A DNA stretch of 64,000 nt. It comes from a bacterium (GTDB lineage: Bacteria; Armatimonadota; Zipacnadia; Zipacnadales; UBA11051). A program made the translations under genes and the position numbers. Of the stretch, positions 37,752 through 47,510 are shown in pieces (the first letter of the stretch is position 1; each line of letters starts with the position of its first letter). Below the pieces are notes generated by a model that worked only from the letters and a program-made list of their open reading frames with translations, was not told the origin of the DNA and searched no databases. Where the stretch lies: NCBI GenBank assembly GCA_030604405.1, contig JAUVVY010000007.1, forward strand, positions 62,001 through 126,000, written 5' to 3'.

Positions 37752-39713
37752 CTACCAATCACCATCGCCCTCTGTGGCGTGCGCTATTCGCAGCAGCAGG
37801 TACTGGCGGTGCGAAAAGGGTCCCATTGACCGCAGCAGCCCCTCTTTGATGCTTCCTCGAAGCAGTGTCGCCACCCAGTCGTCGGGCTTTTGCAGGTCAA
37901 CGTGTGCGCGATTGACCAGAACGTGCGTAATGCCCAGCTCCCGATGCCGGGAAATCAACTCCTGCGGCGTCTGCATCGTTTCATAGACGAACAGGCGGCT
38001 GTGACCGGGGTCGGCCCAGATCACCGGCCGCTCGAAATAGTAGTACCGTGGCTCTCCATACGTGGCTACGACTGCATCTTCGGGCAGATAGCGGGCGATG
38101 TAGCGGCTCGGCTCATAGACATCCAGTGTGGCGTTGAGGTACTGCTCCCAGGTGGCCTTACCTGTGATGATCGGCCATGCGATGACAAAATTGAGCAGAA
38201 GTGGCACCAGGGCGCAGACAGCCCATAGCGACGTCACGGTGCCTGCTGCTGCCCGGACCGGCCCGCTGCGCGACAGCAGCTGTGACAAAGAATAACCTGC
38301 CAACGGGCACAATAGCACCAGCGATGGCAGGAAGTAGCGGGTGTATTGCATTGAGAAGAACCACCACAACCACAGCGGCAGAAACACCCACATGACCAGG
38401 CCTACAGCCGGCGGCCGCTTCCACACCAGCAACAGTAGTATCAGCGGCAGGTACAGCGGGCCGATCCAGTGCAGCAGCAGCGACTGGGCTTTCAGGCTGC
38501 GATCCACGGCGAAGTCCCAGGGCCGGATGGTGAGCAGGACGGGCCCGATGAGCCACTTGTACGGCTCCCGCGGCCCGATCAACCGCTTCTGCCAAAACGA
38601 CAGCCACTTGAGCTCCTCAGCGTCGGGAATCTCGCCGTAGCCGAACGCCATCTGGTGATGCTCGTACGAGTCGGCCTGCTCCTGGGTCCACTGCTTGCCG
38701 CCGAAGACCTGATAGCCGAACGGATACAGCGGGTTGCCGGTAATGAGATAGCTTTTTAGATACCACGGGCCGCCGAGGATGACGACAAGCGCGCCGGCGA
38801 GGACCCACTGCCGCCAATTACGCCTTTGCGAGACGGTGACAATTGCCGCTGCGATCATGATGACGCCGGCCAGCGCCACGCCCTGCATCTTTACGGTCAT
38901 CCCGCCGGCCAGCAGCAGCCCGGCCAGCAGCAGGCCATCCGCCGTACGGCTCAGTGCCCAATCGAGGAAAAAGTATAAAGCCCCCAGCGCAAAAAACGCC
39001 GAACCCAGGTCAACATACGCCACTCCTGTGAGCCAGGTGAAAATAGGCGTGGATACCACAATGAAGGCAGTCCACAGGCCCACGCTGCTGCCGCCGCGAC
39101 CCTGGCCCAGGAACCGTTGCGCAATCAGCACAGCCCACACCACGCTCAGCATCCCCATCAGCCAGTGCAGCAGGCGGGCGGTGATGTAGCCGTCAGCCAG
39201 CTCTCCCGCCGTGTAGAGCATCTGCATGGTGCAGGGGAACTGGGAGTGGTGGTCATACCACAGCGGGCGCACCCGGCTCTCGTTGGCGTAGGTCCAGGCC
39301 TGGGCAAGGTGCTGGCTGAGGCCGTCCCAGTCGCCGCTATCGGGAGGCATCAGTGCCGAGCCGAGCGTCATCAGAACCGAGACGGCGATGAAGATCAGGA
39401 CGATACAGTGTGCCGGGCTGCGCCAGGCTGCCGCGAGATAATTGCGGGCCGCACCGGCCGCTCGCACAGCCACCCGCCACTGGCCGATGCCGCACCCGAT
39501 CATTATTGCGAGTATGATGGCGACCCAGACTAGTTTCAGGACGCCGAAGAGGCCGAGCAGCAGAATGGCATAGGCGATCGTAACGATGCCGAGGCCGAAG
39601 CCGGCCAGAGCGTGCGCCCATGCCCCGGCAGGGGCGACGCGGAGCCAATGCAGAAGCTGCGTCCCGAAAAGCAGCGCAGCCGCAGCTATGAGTACTGCCA
39701 TGACCAACCCCAT
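37752..39713 (-). CDS. Polytopic membrane glycosyltransferase-like protein (GT-C type)
   Basis: Membrane protein of 653 residues with about 11-13 spans over the first 530 residues. After the third span comes PPDSGDWDGLSQHLA, an acidic periplasmic loop of the kind used by GT-C enzymes (PMT/ArnT class) on polyprenyl-linked sugars. The C-terminal third is a soluble periplasmic-type region containing WADPGHSRLFVYET. It lies downstream of the GT2 and CDP-sugar genes' neighbourhood and likely glycosylates LPS or protein. No close family was named. Confidence 0.7.
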   Translation of the reverse strand: MGLVMAVLIAAAALLFGTQLLHWLRVAPAGAWAHALAGFGLGIVTIAYAILLLGLFGVLKLVWVAIILAIMIGCGIGQWRVAVRAAGAARNYLAAAWRSPAHCIVLIFIAVSVLMTLGSALMPPDSGDWDGLSQHLAQAWTYANESRVRPLWYDHHSQFPCTMQMLYTAGELADGYITARLLHWLMGMLSVVWAVLIAQRFLGQGRGGSSVGLWTAFIVVSTPIFTWLTGVAYVDLGSAFFALGALYFFLDWALSRTADGLLLAGLLLAGGMTVKMQGVALAGVIMIAAAIVTVSQRRNWRQWVLAGALVVILGGPWYLKSYLITGNPLYPFGYQVFGGKQWTQEQADSYEHHQMAFGYGEIPDAEELKWLSFWQKRLIGPREPYKWLIGPVLLTIRPWDFAVDRSLKAQSLLLHWIGPLYLPLILLLLVWKRPPAVGLVMWVFLPLWLWWFFSMQYTRYFLPSLVLLCPLAGYSLSQLLSRSGPVRAAAGTVTSLWAVCALVPLLLNFVIAWPIITGKATWEQYLNATLDVYEPSRYIARYLPEDAVVATYGEPRYYYFERPVIWADPGHSRLFVYETMQTPQELISRHRELGITHVLVNRAHVDLQKPDDWVATLLRGSIKEGLLRSMGPFSHRQYLLLRIAHATEGDGDW

Positions 39714-39731
39714 AATCGCCTATTCCTATCG

Positions 39732-39930
39732 CGTGGCTCGTGCATCCCAAACAATGCCCCGTGGGTCGGGCTTTCCAGCCCGACAATGCCTCTTACCTCT
39801 CCCGTGGCTCGGGCATCCAAAATATTATTCCGTGGGTCAGGCTTTCCAGCCTGACAATACCTTTTACTTATCCCGTGGGTCAGGCATCCCAAACAATGCC
39901 CCGTGGCTCGGGCATCCCGTAGGCCCTGCC
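39732..39930. repeat. 71-bp tandem array with 28/43 half-steps
   Basis: Units begin CGTGGSTCR at 39732, 39760, 39803, 39831, 39874 and 39902, alternating steps of 28 and 43 bases. The 43-base half holds a palindrome that changes between repeats: TCGGGCTTTCCAGCCCGA then TCAGGCTTTCCAGCCTGA. There is no spacer diversity or Cas gene, so it is not a CRISPR. Confidence 0.8.
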
Positions 39931-40030
39931 GTGTCCGCCCTGAGCTTGCTGAAAGCCCTGAGCCCGCCGAAGGGCCGAAGGGAGCTTGTCGAAGGGCAGC
40001 CCGACTCCGTTGCCGTTCTCGGTGCCTTCC

Positions 40031-40072
40031 GGAGGGGCCAAATGGGGGATGTTTGGGGCCCCATCCGGCCCA
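40031..40072. repeat. GGAGGGGCC hairpin module
   Basis: Short family member with ends GGAGGGGCC and GGCCCA and inner stem ATGGGG/CCCCAT. Palindromic runs with CCTTCGG and GGGAGAG-type arms flank it on both sides (39931-40130). Confidence 0.75.
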
Positions 40073-40137
40073 GCCGTCGCCGTTCTCCCCTCTCCCTGCG
40101 GGAGAGCGGCCGGCGGTGAGGGTGCCGTTGCCTTTTG

Positions 40138-40226
40138 GGAAATTGGGGACTGTCACCCATTTCTTGCCATTTCTGTAAGTTCCACTCCTACGCCTCTGGA
40201 GAAATAGGTGACTGTCCCCAATTTCC
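40138..40226. repeat. 90-bp element with inverted ends, second copy
   Basis: It starts GGAAATTGGGGACTGTCACC and ends with the near-inverse GGTGACTGTCCCCAATTTCC. It matches 19496-19585 closely in the ends and more loosely in the middle. Further palindromes follow to about 40400, and nothing coding is visible up to 40671. Confidence 0.8.
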
Positions 40227-40671
40227 AGGGCGCGGGCTTGGCGCAGGCCCTGCCGTGTGCGCCCTGCCGCACGCGCCCTGAGCCTGCCGAAGGGAGCTTG
40301 CCGAAGGGTACCGCGCCGCCCTCCCCTCTCCCTGTGGCGGGTACCCACTCCTTCGGAGTGGGTGAGGCCGGGGCTGAGGGCTGTCGTTCGCAGAAGAACC
40401 CGCAAAGCATCACAAACATTTCCCATCCTTATCTGGTAAAACGCCTCGCTCGCAGACACTCTACTAGTGAGGGACATTGTTTTCGGTGCAGTCTTTTCCC
40501 TCCCCGCGCCGCGAAATCTATTGGGTTACCCAATAGAAAAACCTCGCGTTGTAGGCTGCAACTTTGCATCCTGGCAACTAAAGTAGATTTACTCCCCCCT
40601 AGTAACAAAGCTCGTAGTATCAGGGCCTCGTAGCGTTGGCGGGGTTTTACTCCCCTGGAGCAAAAGGCCGA

Positions 40672-40711
40672 TTTGACCCCCCTCAGCAAGCGCTTGCTGA
40701 GGGGGGTCAAA
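40672..40711. repeat. Perfect 40-bp palindrome downstream of holA
   Basis: The two 20-base arms, beginning TTTGACCCCCC and ending GGGGGGTCAAA around CAAGC/GCTTG, are exact inverses with no loop. It lies 40 bp beyond the leftward holA stop. It could form a cruciform or terminate transcription, but no U-tract follows. Confidence 0.7.
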
Positions 40712-40751
40712 TCATCTGTCGGCAGACCGCCGACTACCCCGCGCGGCCGGC

Positions 40752-41837
40752 CTACAGTCTGCACAGGGTGATCACCAGAGTCTCCAACAACATGCGGTCA
40801 TCCATTTCCTGCTCGGACTGCCCCTTCAAGGCCATATCGGCATTGAATACTTCGACTATCGCGCGGCCGAGCTGGCCGTCGGTGAAGGTCTTTGCCTGCT
40901 GCGCGAACTTGCGCGCAATCGGTTTCATCCCGCGTGTGGCATCGAATATGTTCTGCTGCTGTGGCAACTGCTCTCGTATCTGCTCGGGGCAGTTTTGGGC
41001 CGAGAGCAAGCCGACATCGTGCTCGAGCAGATGCCTGGTCTGCCACAGCAGGCGCAGATGCCGCGAGATCATGGCTAGCACCCGAATACCTTCGCCGCTT
41101 TTCGCGTGTGCAGGCAGCAGGGCGGGCAGGGCCGCAAGCGCCGCCGCCGCATCGCGCCGGCCGATGGCGTCTGTAAGGCCGAATATATCCTCGTCTTGCG
41201 CAGGCGACGCCGCAGCGCGCACGTCGTCCTGGGTGATCTCCGGGCTCTTGTCCACATATATGGCCAACTTCTCGATCTCGTTTGCCAGCCGGTCGCAGTT
41301 GGCGCCCACAGTGTCAATCAGCAACTGCAGCGCCCCGTCGCTAAAGCGCTTGTTGTGGCGCTCCGCCTCAGCTCTTACCCAGGGCGTGAGCTCGTCCTTC
41401 CAGTCCAGATAGGCCGGAGTGTTGCAGTCAACGATCCGGCCCGACGCTTTGACAAGCTTGACCAGGGGCGCACTGAGATTGGGCTCGGTGGCTCTGCCGC
41501 GAGGCGCAGGCGATGAAGTCATTACCACAGTGAGGCCCGGGCCGATGCCTTCGAGCGCCGGCACCAGCGATTGCTGCTGGGTCTTGGCCATGTCGTCCAG
41601 ATCTCGCAGCACAACCACCTGCTGAGTCGCGAAAAGCGAGCCGGAGGCAAATGAGCCCGTGATCTGCTGCAGATCAACCTCGCGCACGTGTAGCTCGACA
41701 AGCCCGAATTCGCGATCCGCCTCAGGCAGTCGCTGGCCCACAATCGCCTTCACGGCGCGCGACTTGAGCACCTCGGAGTCGCCGTGGGCTATGAAAAGAG
41801 TTTTGTCGGTGATTTGTGCGGCGGTATCTTTGCTCAT
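40752..41837 (-). CDS. holA: DNA polymerase III delta subunit
   Basis: Clamp-loader subunit of 361 residues that opens the sliding clamp. The P-loop-like but inactive AAA+ fold begins ITDKTLFIAHGDSEVL; LRDLDDMAK, IVDCNTP and LTPWVRAEAERHNKRFSDGALQLL lines follow the HolA family, and the helical collar region starts near residue 215. Its ATG overlaps the stop of the transglutaminase gene by one base, so it is translated after that operon. Length fits the family. Confidence 0.88.
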   Translation of the reverse strand: MSKDTAAQITDKTLFIAHGDSEVLKSRAVKAIVGQRLPEADREFGLVELHVREVDLQQITGSFASGSLFATQQVVVLRDLDDMAKTQQQSLVPALEGIGPGLTVVMTSSPAPRGRATEPNLSAPLVKLVKASGRIVDCNTPAYLDWKDELTPWVRAEAERHNKRFSDGALQLLIDTVGANCDRLANEIEKLAIYVDKSPEITQDDVRAAASPAQDEDIFGLTDAIGRRDAAAALAALPALLPAHAKSGEGIRVLAMISRHLRLLWQTRHLLEHDVGLLSAQNCPEQIREQLPQQQNIFDATRGMKPIARKFAQQAKTFTDGQLGRAIVEVFNADMALKGQSEQEMDDRMLLETLVITLCRL

Positions 41838-44017
41838 TAGGCGTTGGTTTCCGGGCGCTCTTGCGCGCGCTGTGGCTTGTGCTTGAATTCACGTATGCGC
41901 TTGCGCATCTTGCCAATCTGCCCGCGCAGGTAGGCCAGGCCCTCTCCTGGCGGATGCGGGGCAAAGCGCACTCTGTAGAATTCCTCGTTGAGCTGGCATA
42001 GCCTCTGTTTGAGAGCCTGTGAGCCGGAAAGATTGGCCAGGGCCGCTTGAATCGCCTCGCGCGGCGTCATCGCATCAACATTGCCGATGCCGGCTCGGCG
42101 GGCAAGCTGTCGGCAGAGGCGCTGGTAGTCGCGGCTGAGGTTCTCCCTCGGCCCTGCCGCACGCCGTCTGCGCCACGACCCCGCCAAACGCCGCAAGTCA
42201 CAGACCCCGGACAAAGCGGCATAGCCGACCAGCAGCAGAAGCAGGACTGGCACCACGAGCCGCAATAGCCTGGCCAGTGCCAGCCGGGCATGGCCGGTCG
42301 TAAACAGAGCAAGCCAGCTCTGTTCATCGTATATCTGCGCCGGCTGCACGTCAAATGGCACCCAGCCGACCCCAGGGAAGAAGACTTCGGCCCAGGCGTG
42401 AGCGTCGCTGTGTCTGACTACAATGGTCTCATCGTCAGCACTGTAGTTGCCGACCTGGAAGCCGACTGCGACGCGCGCGGGTACGCCTGCGAGCCGCGCC
42501 GTGACCGCCATCGCAGTGGCGAACAGGTCACAAGCGCCGCGCTTGCTGCTGAGCAGGAAGTGGGCCGCTGCGTCCTTGCCTCGCGGGACAGCAGGGGCCT
42601 TCAGAGAGTACAGGCAGCGCGTTGAGATCATCTCGCGCAGTGCAGCCACCCGATCGTAGGGGTCTTCGATGCCGGCGACGGTCTTTTCGACCAGATCAGC
42701 CAGATGCGCTCCGGCCGCCACCGGAACCTGCTTGATATAGGTCTCGACCATGTTCGGCGAATAGTCGCCACCTCGCCCACTGAGCGCTTCTGCTCCGGTC
42801 GGGGGCATCACGGACATTACCTCGTAGTGCCTCTCCGGCTCGCTTTCAAGTTGCCCCCAATAGCCCCTCGACGCCCATGTGGGGTTAATACGCAGGCAAC
42901 CGTAGGTGTCAACTTCAACCGGGTACAACCGTGGTCCGCCCTTCTCGAGAGGTGGTGCATCATCAGCCTGGCCGTAAAGCTGGATTTCTACCGGCGCAGT
43001 GGCGGCCGGTAAGAACCCACGCGGCGGCCCGCTGTTGAGGGTGAATTCCTGGAAGTTGCGTGTACCGGAAAGTACTGAGGCACGCGCGACCGAGTATCTG
43101 TACGACTTGAAGCCTCCGTGCTGCATCCGAGTATACTTCTCGGCACGCTTGGTCCAGCCGGTGCCCTGGTAGCGGTTATAGGCCTGAGTACGCCAGAGGG
43201 TCGGATGCTGGGCCGTGACAGTGAATGCGACGGTATGGGGCAGGTCAATCGGGCCAGTGCCGACGCGGAATTCGGCGTCCATGCGGGTGCGAAATGTCAG
43301 GCCCCGGATGCTGGCAGGTATGCGGCGGGCTCGCGCAGACATCTGCTCGAAGATGTTGGGCGAGACTGCATATAGCAACGAGCCGCCGATGGTGGCTACA
43401 ATCATCACTACCACGAGCAGCAGAGCTGATGCGGACAAATGCCAGCCGAGCCATGCTTTCCAGACTTCGGACTCTTCAGGGTGTACGTGCGAGTCTTCGG
43501 CCACCCGCAACAGATGATCGTAGCCCCAGGTGAAGACAACGCCGAAGGTATAAACCCAGAAGCAGACCAGAAGCTCCGTATCAAGGTTGAGAGTAGCAGT
43601 CAGCCCAAGAATGGCCATGCCGATGGCGGTGAGGAACACTACACTATAACGCCTGCCCTGAATGAAGCAGCAGCCGGCCAAAGCCCATGCGGCCAGCACC
43701 GCCACCGTACTCTCCTGCATGGATTGCAGGTCGAGCGGGAAGACCATGTCGGTCCAGGGGCCAAGTTCCTCGCGCAACACCAGCACTACAAAGCCCGTGG
43801 CAATGACGACAAAGCCTGCAACAGTAGTGCGTTTACCAATACTGACGCCGACAAAGCTAACCAGAATGCCGATGATGATGAGTGTGTGAATGAACAGGCC
43901 AAAGGCGAACGACTGCGTTGTCACGCTCAAAGCGGCCGCGGCTCCAGATGCGAGAACCAGGGCCCCAGCAAAGAGCGGCCAATTGCGCGCCATCACGGCT
44001 CGATCAGGTCTGAGCAT
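41837..44017 (-). CDS. Membrane transglutaminase-like protein (TgpA type)
   Basis: Protein of 726 residues. The N-terminal 190 residues carry about six membrane spans (DUF3488-like), then an extracytoplasmic region with a transglutaminase core. The cysteine in GACDLFATAMA (near 493) and the histidine in SDAHAWAEVFFPGVGW form the thiol-protease-like site. One more span (about 575-595) and a cytoplasmic tail (DUF4129-like) end it. It overlaps the DUF58 gene by 14 bases. In this family setting it works with MoxR and DUF58, possibly on envelope proteins; the substrate is unknown. Confidence 0.85.
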   Translation of the reverse strand: MLRPDRAVMARNWPLFAGALVLASGAAAALSVTTQSFAFGLFIHTLIIIGILVSFVGVSIGKRTTVAGFVVIATGFVVLVLREELGPWTDMVFPLDLQSMQESTVAVLAAWALAGCCFIQGRRYSVVFLTAIGMAILGLTATLNLDTELLVCFWVYTFGVVFTWGYDHLLRVAEDSHVHPEESEVWKAWLGWHLSASALLLVVVMIVATIGGSLLYAVSPNIFEQMSARARRIPASIRGLTFRTRMDAEFRVGTGPIDLPHTVAFTVTAQHPTLWRTQAYNRYQGTGWTKRAEKYTRMQHGGFKSYRYSVARASVLSGTRNFQEFTLNSGPPRGFLPAATAPVEIQLYGQADDAPPLEKGGPRLYPVEVDTYGCLRINPTWASRGYWGQLESEPERHYEVMSVMPPTGAEALSGRGGDYSPNMVETYIKQVPVAAGAHLADLVEKTVAGIEDPYDRVAALREMISTRCLYSLKAPAVPRGKDAAAHFLLSSKRGACDLFATAMAVTARLAGVPARVAVGFQVGNYSADDETIVVRHSDAHAWAEVFFPGVGWVPFDVQPAQIYDEQSWLALFTTGHARLALARLLRLVVPVLLLLLVGYAALSGVCDLRRLAGSWRRRRAAGPRENLSRDYQRLCRQLARRAGIGNVDAMTPREAIQAALANLSGSQALKQRLCQLNEEFYRVRFAPHPPGEGLAYLRGQIGKMRKRIREFKHKPQRAQERPETNA

Positions 44018-45212
44018 AAGACCCCTGTCCGATGCCGAATTGAGCCTGCAGCGGCAGGCTACAGTCGATCGTGCGGACGTGACAGCCGAGCGACTGCAGT
44101 TGGGCGACGAATGCTGCCGCGGTGGCCCCCGCCGGCTCCAGTACCATCCACGATACGACCTGATCGCGGGCGAGAAGCTGGCCGGCGACGGTCAGTGCAG
44201 TTTCGTCAGTGCGCGGGCTGATCACCAGCGCCGCACCTCGCGGTGGCCTGCCGGCTATGCGCTCGACGACAGCGTCCGGCCAGTTGTCGGCCGGTGTCGG
44301 TTCGGCGCGGGCCAGCCCCTCCAGAATCGCACGGTACTGGTCCACACTCAGAGCCACGGGGACGCTGTAATCTTCGTCTCCTACAGCGATCAGGCCGACG
44401 TCGCCGGCGAGCACATCGGCCTGGCGAGCGGCAGTTGCGGCCAGCAGCACGCCTTGCTCGAGAGTGCTGAAAAGGCCCTCGCCGGCGTGAGACTTCGCGT
44501 GCAGGTCAAGAATGATGGTGCCCTCTAAGGATTGCTCTTTGGTGAACTGGACCGTCATCAGCTCATCCATGCGGGCGGTGGTCTTCCAGTGTACGCGGCG
44601 TAGATCATCGCCGGGAACGTACTCGCGGATGCCGTAGAAATCGAGCCCGTCATCTCCCACAACGCGCAGCGCTCTGTGCGGCCTGTGCCCGGCAGCATCC
44701 GGCGGCCATAGCGGCGGGAGAGGCACGGGAGTAGGATAGACGATCACCTCGTCGGATCGCTCAAACTGTCTCGAAAAAGTGGAGAGGCCCAGCGTTTCGG
44801 CTGCCTGCAGCAGCAGCGGGCCGAGGCGATACACCCCGCGCAGGCTGGTACGCAGCACGTAGGAGAGCTCAACTTCGGCGCCCGCCTCCAGGTTGGGTAC
44901 GATGAAGCTGGGGTCCACGCCGGCGGCCTTCGCGGGCAGAGCGTCAGTGAGCTGCACAAACAGGCGCTTGGTCCTGGTCGGGTTGATCAGCCGGAGTTTC
45001 ACATCAGCGGCCTCGCCCGCCTGCAGTGCTTTGGGCGCTGAGCGGCTAAGCTCGAGGCCGGCGAGTTTGCGGCGGCCCAGCAGCAGTGAGATCGGCCATA
45101 GCATCGCGGCCGCCGCCGACATGTAAAACATCTGGCGTATATGCAGCATAAATCCCACCAGAAAGAGAAAGAATGCCGCCCACAACAGCGCGTGTCGCTT
45201 GCTTCTCTCCAT
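44004..45212 (-). CDS. DUF58 (vWA-like) membrane protein
   Basis: A 402-residue protein; ATG 45212 follows AGGAAAGG. Two membrane spans near residues 8-45 lead to a beta domain and then the DUF58 hallmark YGIREYVPGDDLRRVHWK, followed by a von-Willebrand-A-like fold with DLHAKSH at the metal-site position. Members are coupled to MoxR ATPases and transglutaminases, as here. It probably anchors or delivers a substrate to the MoxR complex. Confidence 0.88.
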   Translation of the reverse strand: MERSKRHALLWAAFFLFLVGFMLHIRQMFYMSAAAAMLWPISLLLGRRKLAGLELSRSAPKALQAGEAADVKLRLINPTRTKRLFVQLTDALPAKAAGVDPSFIVPNLEAGAEVELSYVLRTSLRGVYRLGPLLLQAAETLGLSTFSRQFERSDEVIVYPTPVPLPPLWPPDAAGHRPHRALRVVGDDGLDFYGIREYVPGDDLRRVHWKTTARMDELMTVQFTKEQSLEGTIILDLHAKSHAGEGLFSTLEQGVLLAATAARQADVLAGDVGLIAVGDEDYSVPVALSVDQYRAILEGLARAEPTPADNWPDAVVERIAGRPPRGAALVISPRTDETALTVAGQLLARDQVVSWMVLEPAGATAAAFVAQLQSLGCHVRTIDCSLPLQAQFGIGQGSYAQT

Positions 45213-45229
45213 TGACAATGCCTTTCCTA

Positions 45230-46165
45230 CTATACCGGCACCGTTACCGACTCCAGTATCTGCCCGATAACCCCCTGCGGACTCACGCCGCGCATGCGAT
45301 GGTCCGGCTTGATGGTGAGGCGGTGTGATAACGCCGACTGGGTGACGCGCTTCACATCATCCGGGATCACATAGTCGCGGCCATCCAAAAACGCCACGCC
45401 CTGGCTGCAGCGCATCATCGCCAGAGAGCCGCGAGGGCTGGCACCGAGAGCGACCGCCTCGTGCGCTCGGCTCTGGTTCACGACATCCACGACATAGTGC
45501 TGTAATGACGGGTCTATGTGAACCTCGCGCAGTGCCTGCTGCATGGCCAGCACCTCCGGAACCGCCAGCACCGGCCTGACCTTTTCAATCGGATGGACGA
45601 GAATCTGGCGCTGAAGAATAGTAACCTCCTGCTCAGGCGTGGGATAGCCGATGCGCACCTTCATCAGAAACCTGTCGAGCTGCGCTTCCGGCAGACGATA
45701 GGTGCCCTCGTGCTCGATGGGGTTTTCAGTGGCGATGACGAAAAACGGCTTGGGCAGCTCGTGCGTGATGCCATCCACGGTGACCTGAAACTCCTCCATG
45801 CTCTCCAGCAGCGCCGACTGTGATTTGGGAGTGGCACGGTTAATCTCATCGGCCAGCACCAGGTTGGCAAAGATCGGCCCGGGACGGAAAGTGAACTTGC
45901 CATCGCCCTTTTCGTAAATGGTCGTGCCGGTGACGTCCGCAGGTAGTAGGTCGGGTGTGAACTGAATGCGCCGAAAGTCGGAATCCACAGCCCTGGCCAG
46001 GGCGCGCGCGAGCATGGTCTTGCCCAAGCCCGGCAGGTCCTCGATCAGGATATGGCCGCGGCACAGAAGGCCGATTATCACAAGCTCGATCGCTTCGCGC
46101 TTGCCAACGATAACCTTCTCCATCTCCGCAATGAGCGCTTCGGTGTGCTGCTTGAAATCTTGCAT
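45230..46165 (-). CDS. MoxR-family AAA+ ATPase
   Basis: ATPase of 311 residues. Walker A EDLPGLGKTMLA is at about 42-53, Walker B VLADEINR is near 108, sensor 1 is IATENPIEHEGTYRLPEAQ, and the arginine region and lid follow. This is the RavA/MoxR clade used as a chaperone for metal-cofactor or vWA proteins. It heads the MoxR-DUF58-transglutaminase-holA transcription unit, 17 bp from the next gene. Confidence 0.92.
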   Translation of the reverse strand: MQDFKQHTEALIAEMEKVIVGKREAIELVIIGLLCRGHILIEDLPGLGKTMLARALARAVDSDFRRIQFTPDLLPADVTGTTIYEKGDGKFTFRPGPIFANLVLADEINRATPKSQSALLESMEEFQVTVDGITHELPKPFFVIATENPIEHEGTYRLPEAQLDRFLMKVRIGYPTPEQEVTILQRQILVHPIEKVRPVLAVPEVLAMQQALREVHIDPSLQHYVVDVVNQSRAHEAVALGASPRGSLAMMRCSQGVAFLDGRDYVIPDDVKRVTQSALSHRLTIKPDHRMRGVSPQGVIGQILESVTVPV

Positions 46166-46179
46166 GTTGCTTTTCAGCC

Positions 46180-47358
46180 TCAGAAAGCCAGATTGTACAA
46201 CTCGATAAGGTCTTGCTTTTCGATGTGACGCGGATTGCAGGCGATGTGTGCGCTGGGCATGGCGTCCTCGGCCATCTGCAAAATAGCGTCTTTGGTGACG
46301 CCGACCTCGGACATGTGCCTGGGCGCGCCGACAATGCGACTGATGTCCTCGACGGCCTCGACCGCGGCCATGGCGGCCTCTTCACGGGGCATTTCCGGGG
46401 TGCCTACACCCATCGCCGCAGCGATCGCGGCAAAGCCGTCTAGGTCAGACATTACATTAAAGCGCATCCCGTAGGGCAGCAGGATCGCATTTGCCACACC
46501 GTGGGGAACCTGAAAGAGCGCCGAAAGCGGCAGGGCCATGGCATGAACGATGCCGAGGCGGCTGTGTGAGAATGCCAGGCCGGCGATCATAGCGCCCAAC
46601 TGCAACTGCCGCTGCGCCTCGATGTCATTCTCGTCGGCGACCACGCGCGGCAGGTGCGGAGCGATGAGCGTTATTGCCTGCAAGGCGCGGCGGCGGGTGC
46701 GATCGGTGGCCTGCTTGCTGACGCATGACTCGACAGCGTGGGTCAGAGCATCCATGCCAGCGGCCACGCGCACCGGCTCGGAGCACGTCAGCAGCATCTC
46801 GGGGTCGAGCAGGGCATAGCGGGCGTAGAGCTTGGGATGACTGAGCACCAGCTTGCGTTTGGCGGCGGCATAGGTGACCACGGAAAACAGCGTGACCTCG
46901 GACGCAGTGCCGGCGGTCGTGGGAGCAAGTATCACCGGCAGTGGGTCAAAATCAATCTGGGTGGGCTCACCCGGGTGATCCTGAGCTTTCGTCCAGCCGG
47001 GTGTGACCGCCTCTGCAGCGATGGCTTTGGCCGCATCCATGCTGCTGCCGCCGCCGATGCCGATGATTGCCTGTGCGTCAAAGTCGCGTGCCGCCGTGCC
47101 GCCCACCTGGCAGGTGACATCCGACGGGTCCGGCTCGACGCGGTCAAATGCCTCTATCTCAAGCCCTGCCGGCGCGCAGCTCGCCAGATCTCTGACGACC
47201 GGCAGCGCACCAACGTTCCGCCCACTGACGATTATAGCGCGGCTGGCACCAAGCTCGCCCAGCAGCCGGTACGTCTCTTCAATGGCGCCGGAGCCTGACA
47301 GCACCACTACCGGATTGTCGTCTTCCGGAAAGCTCATCGTCTCGATGCGTTGTGCCAC
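46180..47358 (-). CDS. Iron-containing alcohol dehydrogenase
   Basis: Group III dehydrogenase of 392 residues. IGGGSSMDAAKA is the nucleotide-binding turn, TTAGTASEVTLF follows, and metal ligands are visible in MDALTHAVES and IVHAMALPLSALFQVPHG. The GTG start at 47358 is preceded by GAGGAA. Substrate could be a primary alcohol, lactaldehyde or a sugar-derived aldehyde; the sequence does not decide. It is on the same strand and 14 bp upstream of moxR, so it may belong to that transcript. Confidence 0.87.
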   Translation of the reverse strand: MAQRIETMSFPEDDNPVVVLSGSGAIEETYRLLGELGASRAIIVSGRNVGALPVVRDLASCAPAGLEIEAFDRVEPDPSDVTCQVGGTAARDFDAQAIIGIGGGSSMDAAKAIAAEAVTPGWTKAQDHPGEPTQIDFDPLPVILAPTTAGTASEVTLFSVVTYAAAKRKLVLSHPKLYARYALLDPEMLLTCSEPVRVAAGMDALTHAVESCVSKQATDRTRRRALQAITLIAPHLPRVVADENDIEAQRQLQLGAMIAGLAFSHSRLGIVHAMALPLSALFQVPHGVANAILLPYGMRFNVMSDLDGFAAIAAAMGVGTPEMPREEAAMAAVEAVEDISRIVGAPRHMSEVGVTKDAILQMAEDAMPSAHIACNPRHIEKQDLIELYNLAF

Positions 47359-47398
47359 GGTTATTCCTCTTTCTGTGAGTAGCTAGTCACCTACCCCC

Positions 47399-47444
47399 GG
47401 CGGATGCTCAGCATCCGCCGCCCCCTTCCGACACGGAAGGGGGC
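47399..47444. terminator. Pair of strong hairpins between adh and mgtC
   Basis: GGCGGATGC/GCATCCGCC and GCCCCCTTCC/GGAAGGGGGC lie back to back. The second resembles the core of the 56-bp palindromic element at 51447 and 63474. Neither is followed by a clean U-tract; since they lie at the 5' side of both neighbours they may be repeat modules and not terminators. Confidence 0.4.
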
Positions 47445-47510
47445 AAGAAGGACAGGCGAGATGCCCGTCGTACCGACCATGCGTACACGCGGCCTCTCGC
47501 CGCGATTCCT

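Noticed and set aside
39732-39930. Possible CRISPR array
   Set aside because: Units lie directly in tandem with no variable spacers of uniform length and no Cas genes nearby.
47399-47444. Terminator of the alcohol dehydrogenase gene
   Set aside because: The hairpins lie on the 5' side of that leftward gene, so they cannot end its transcript; kept only as hairpins.
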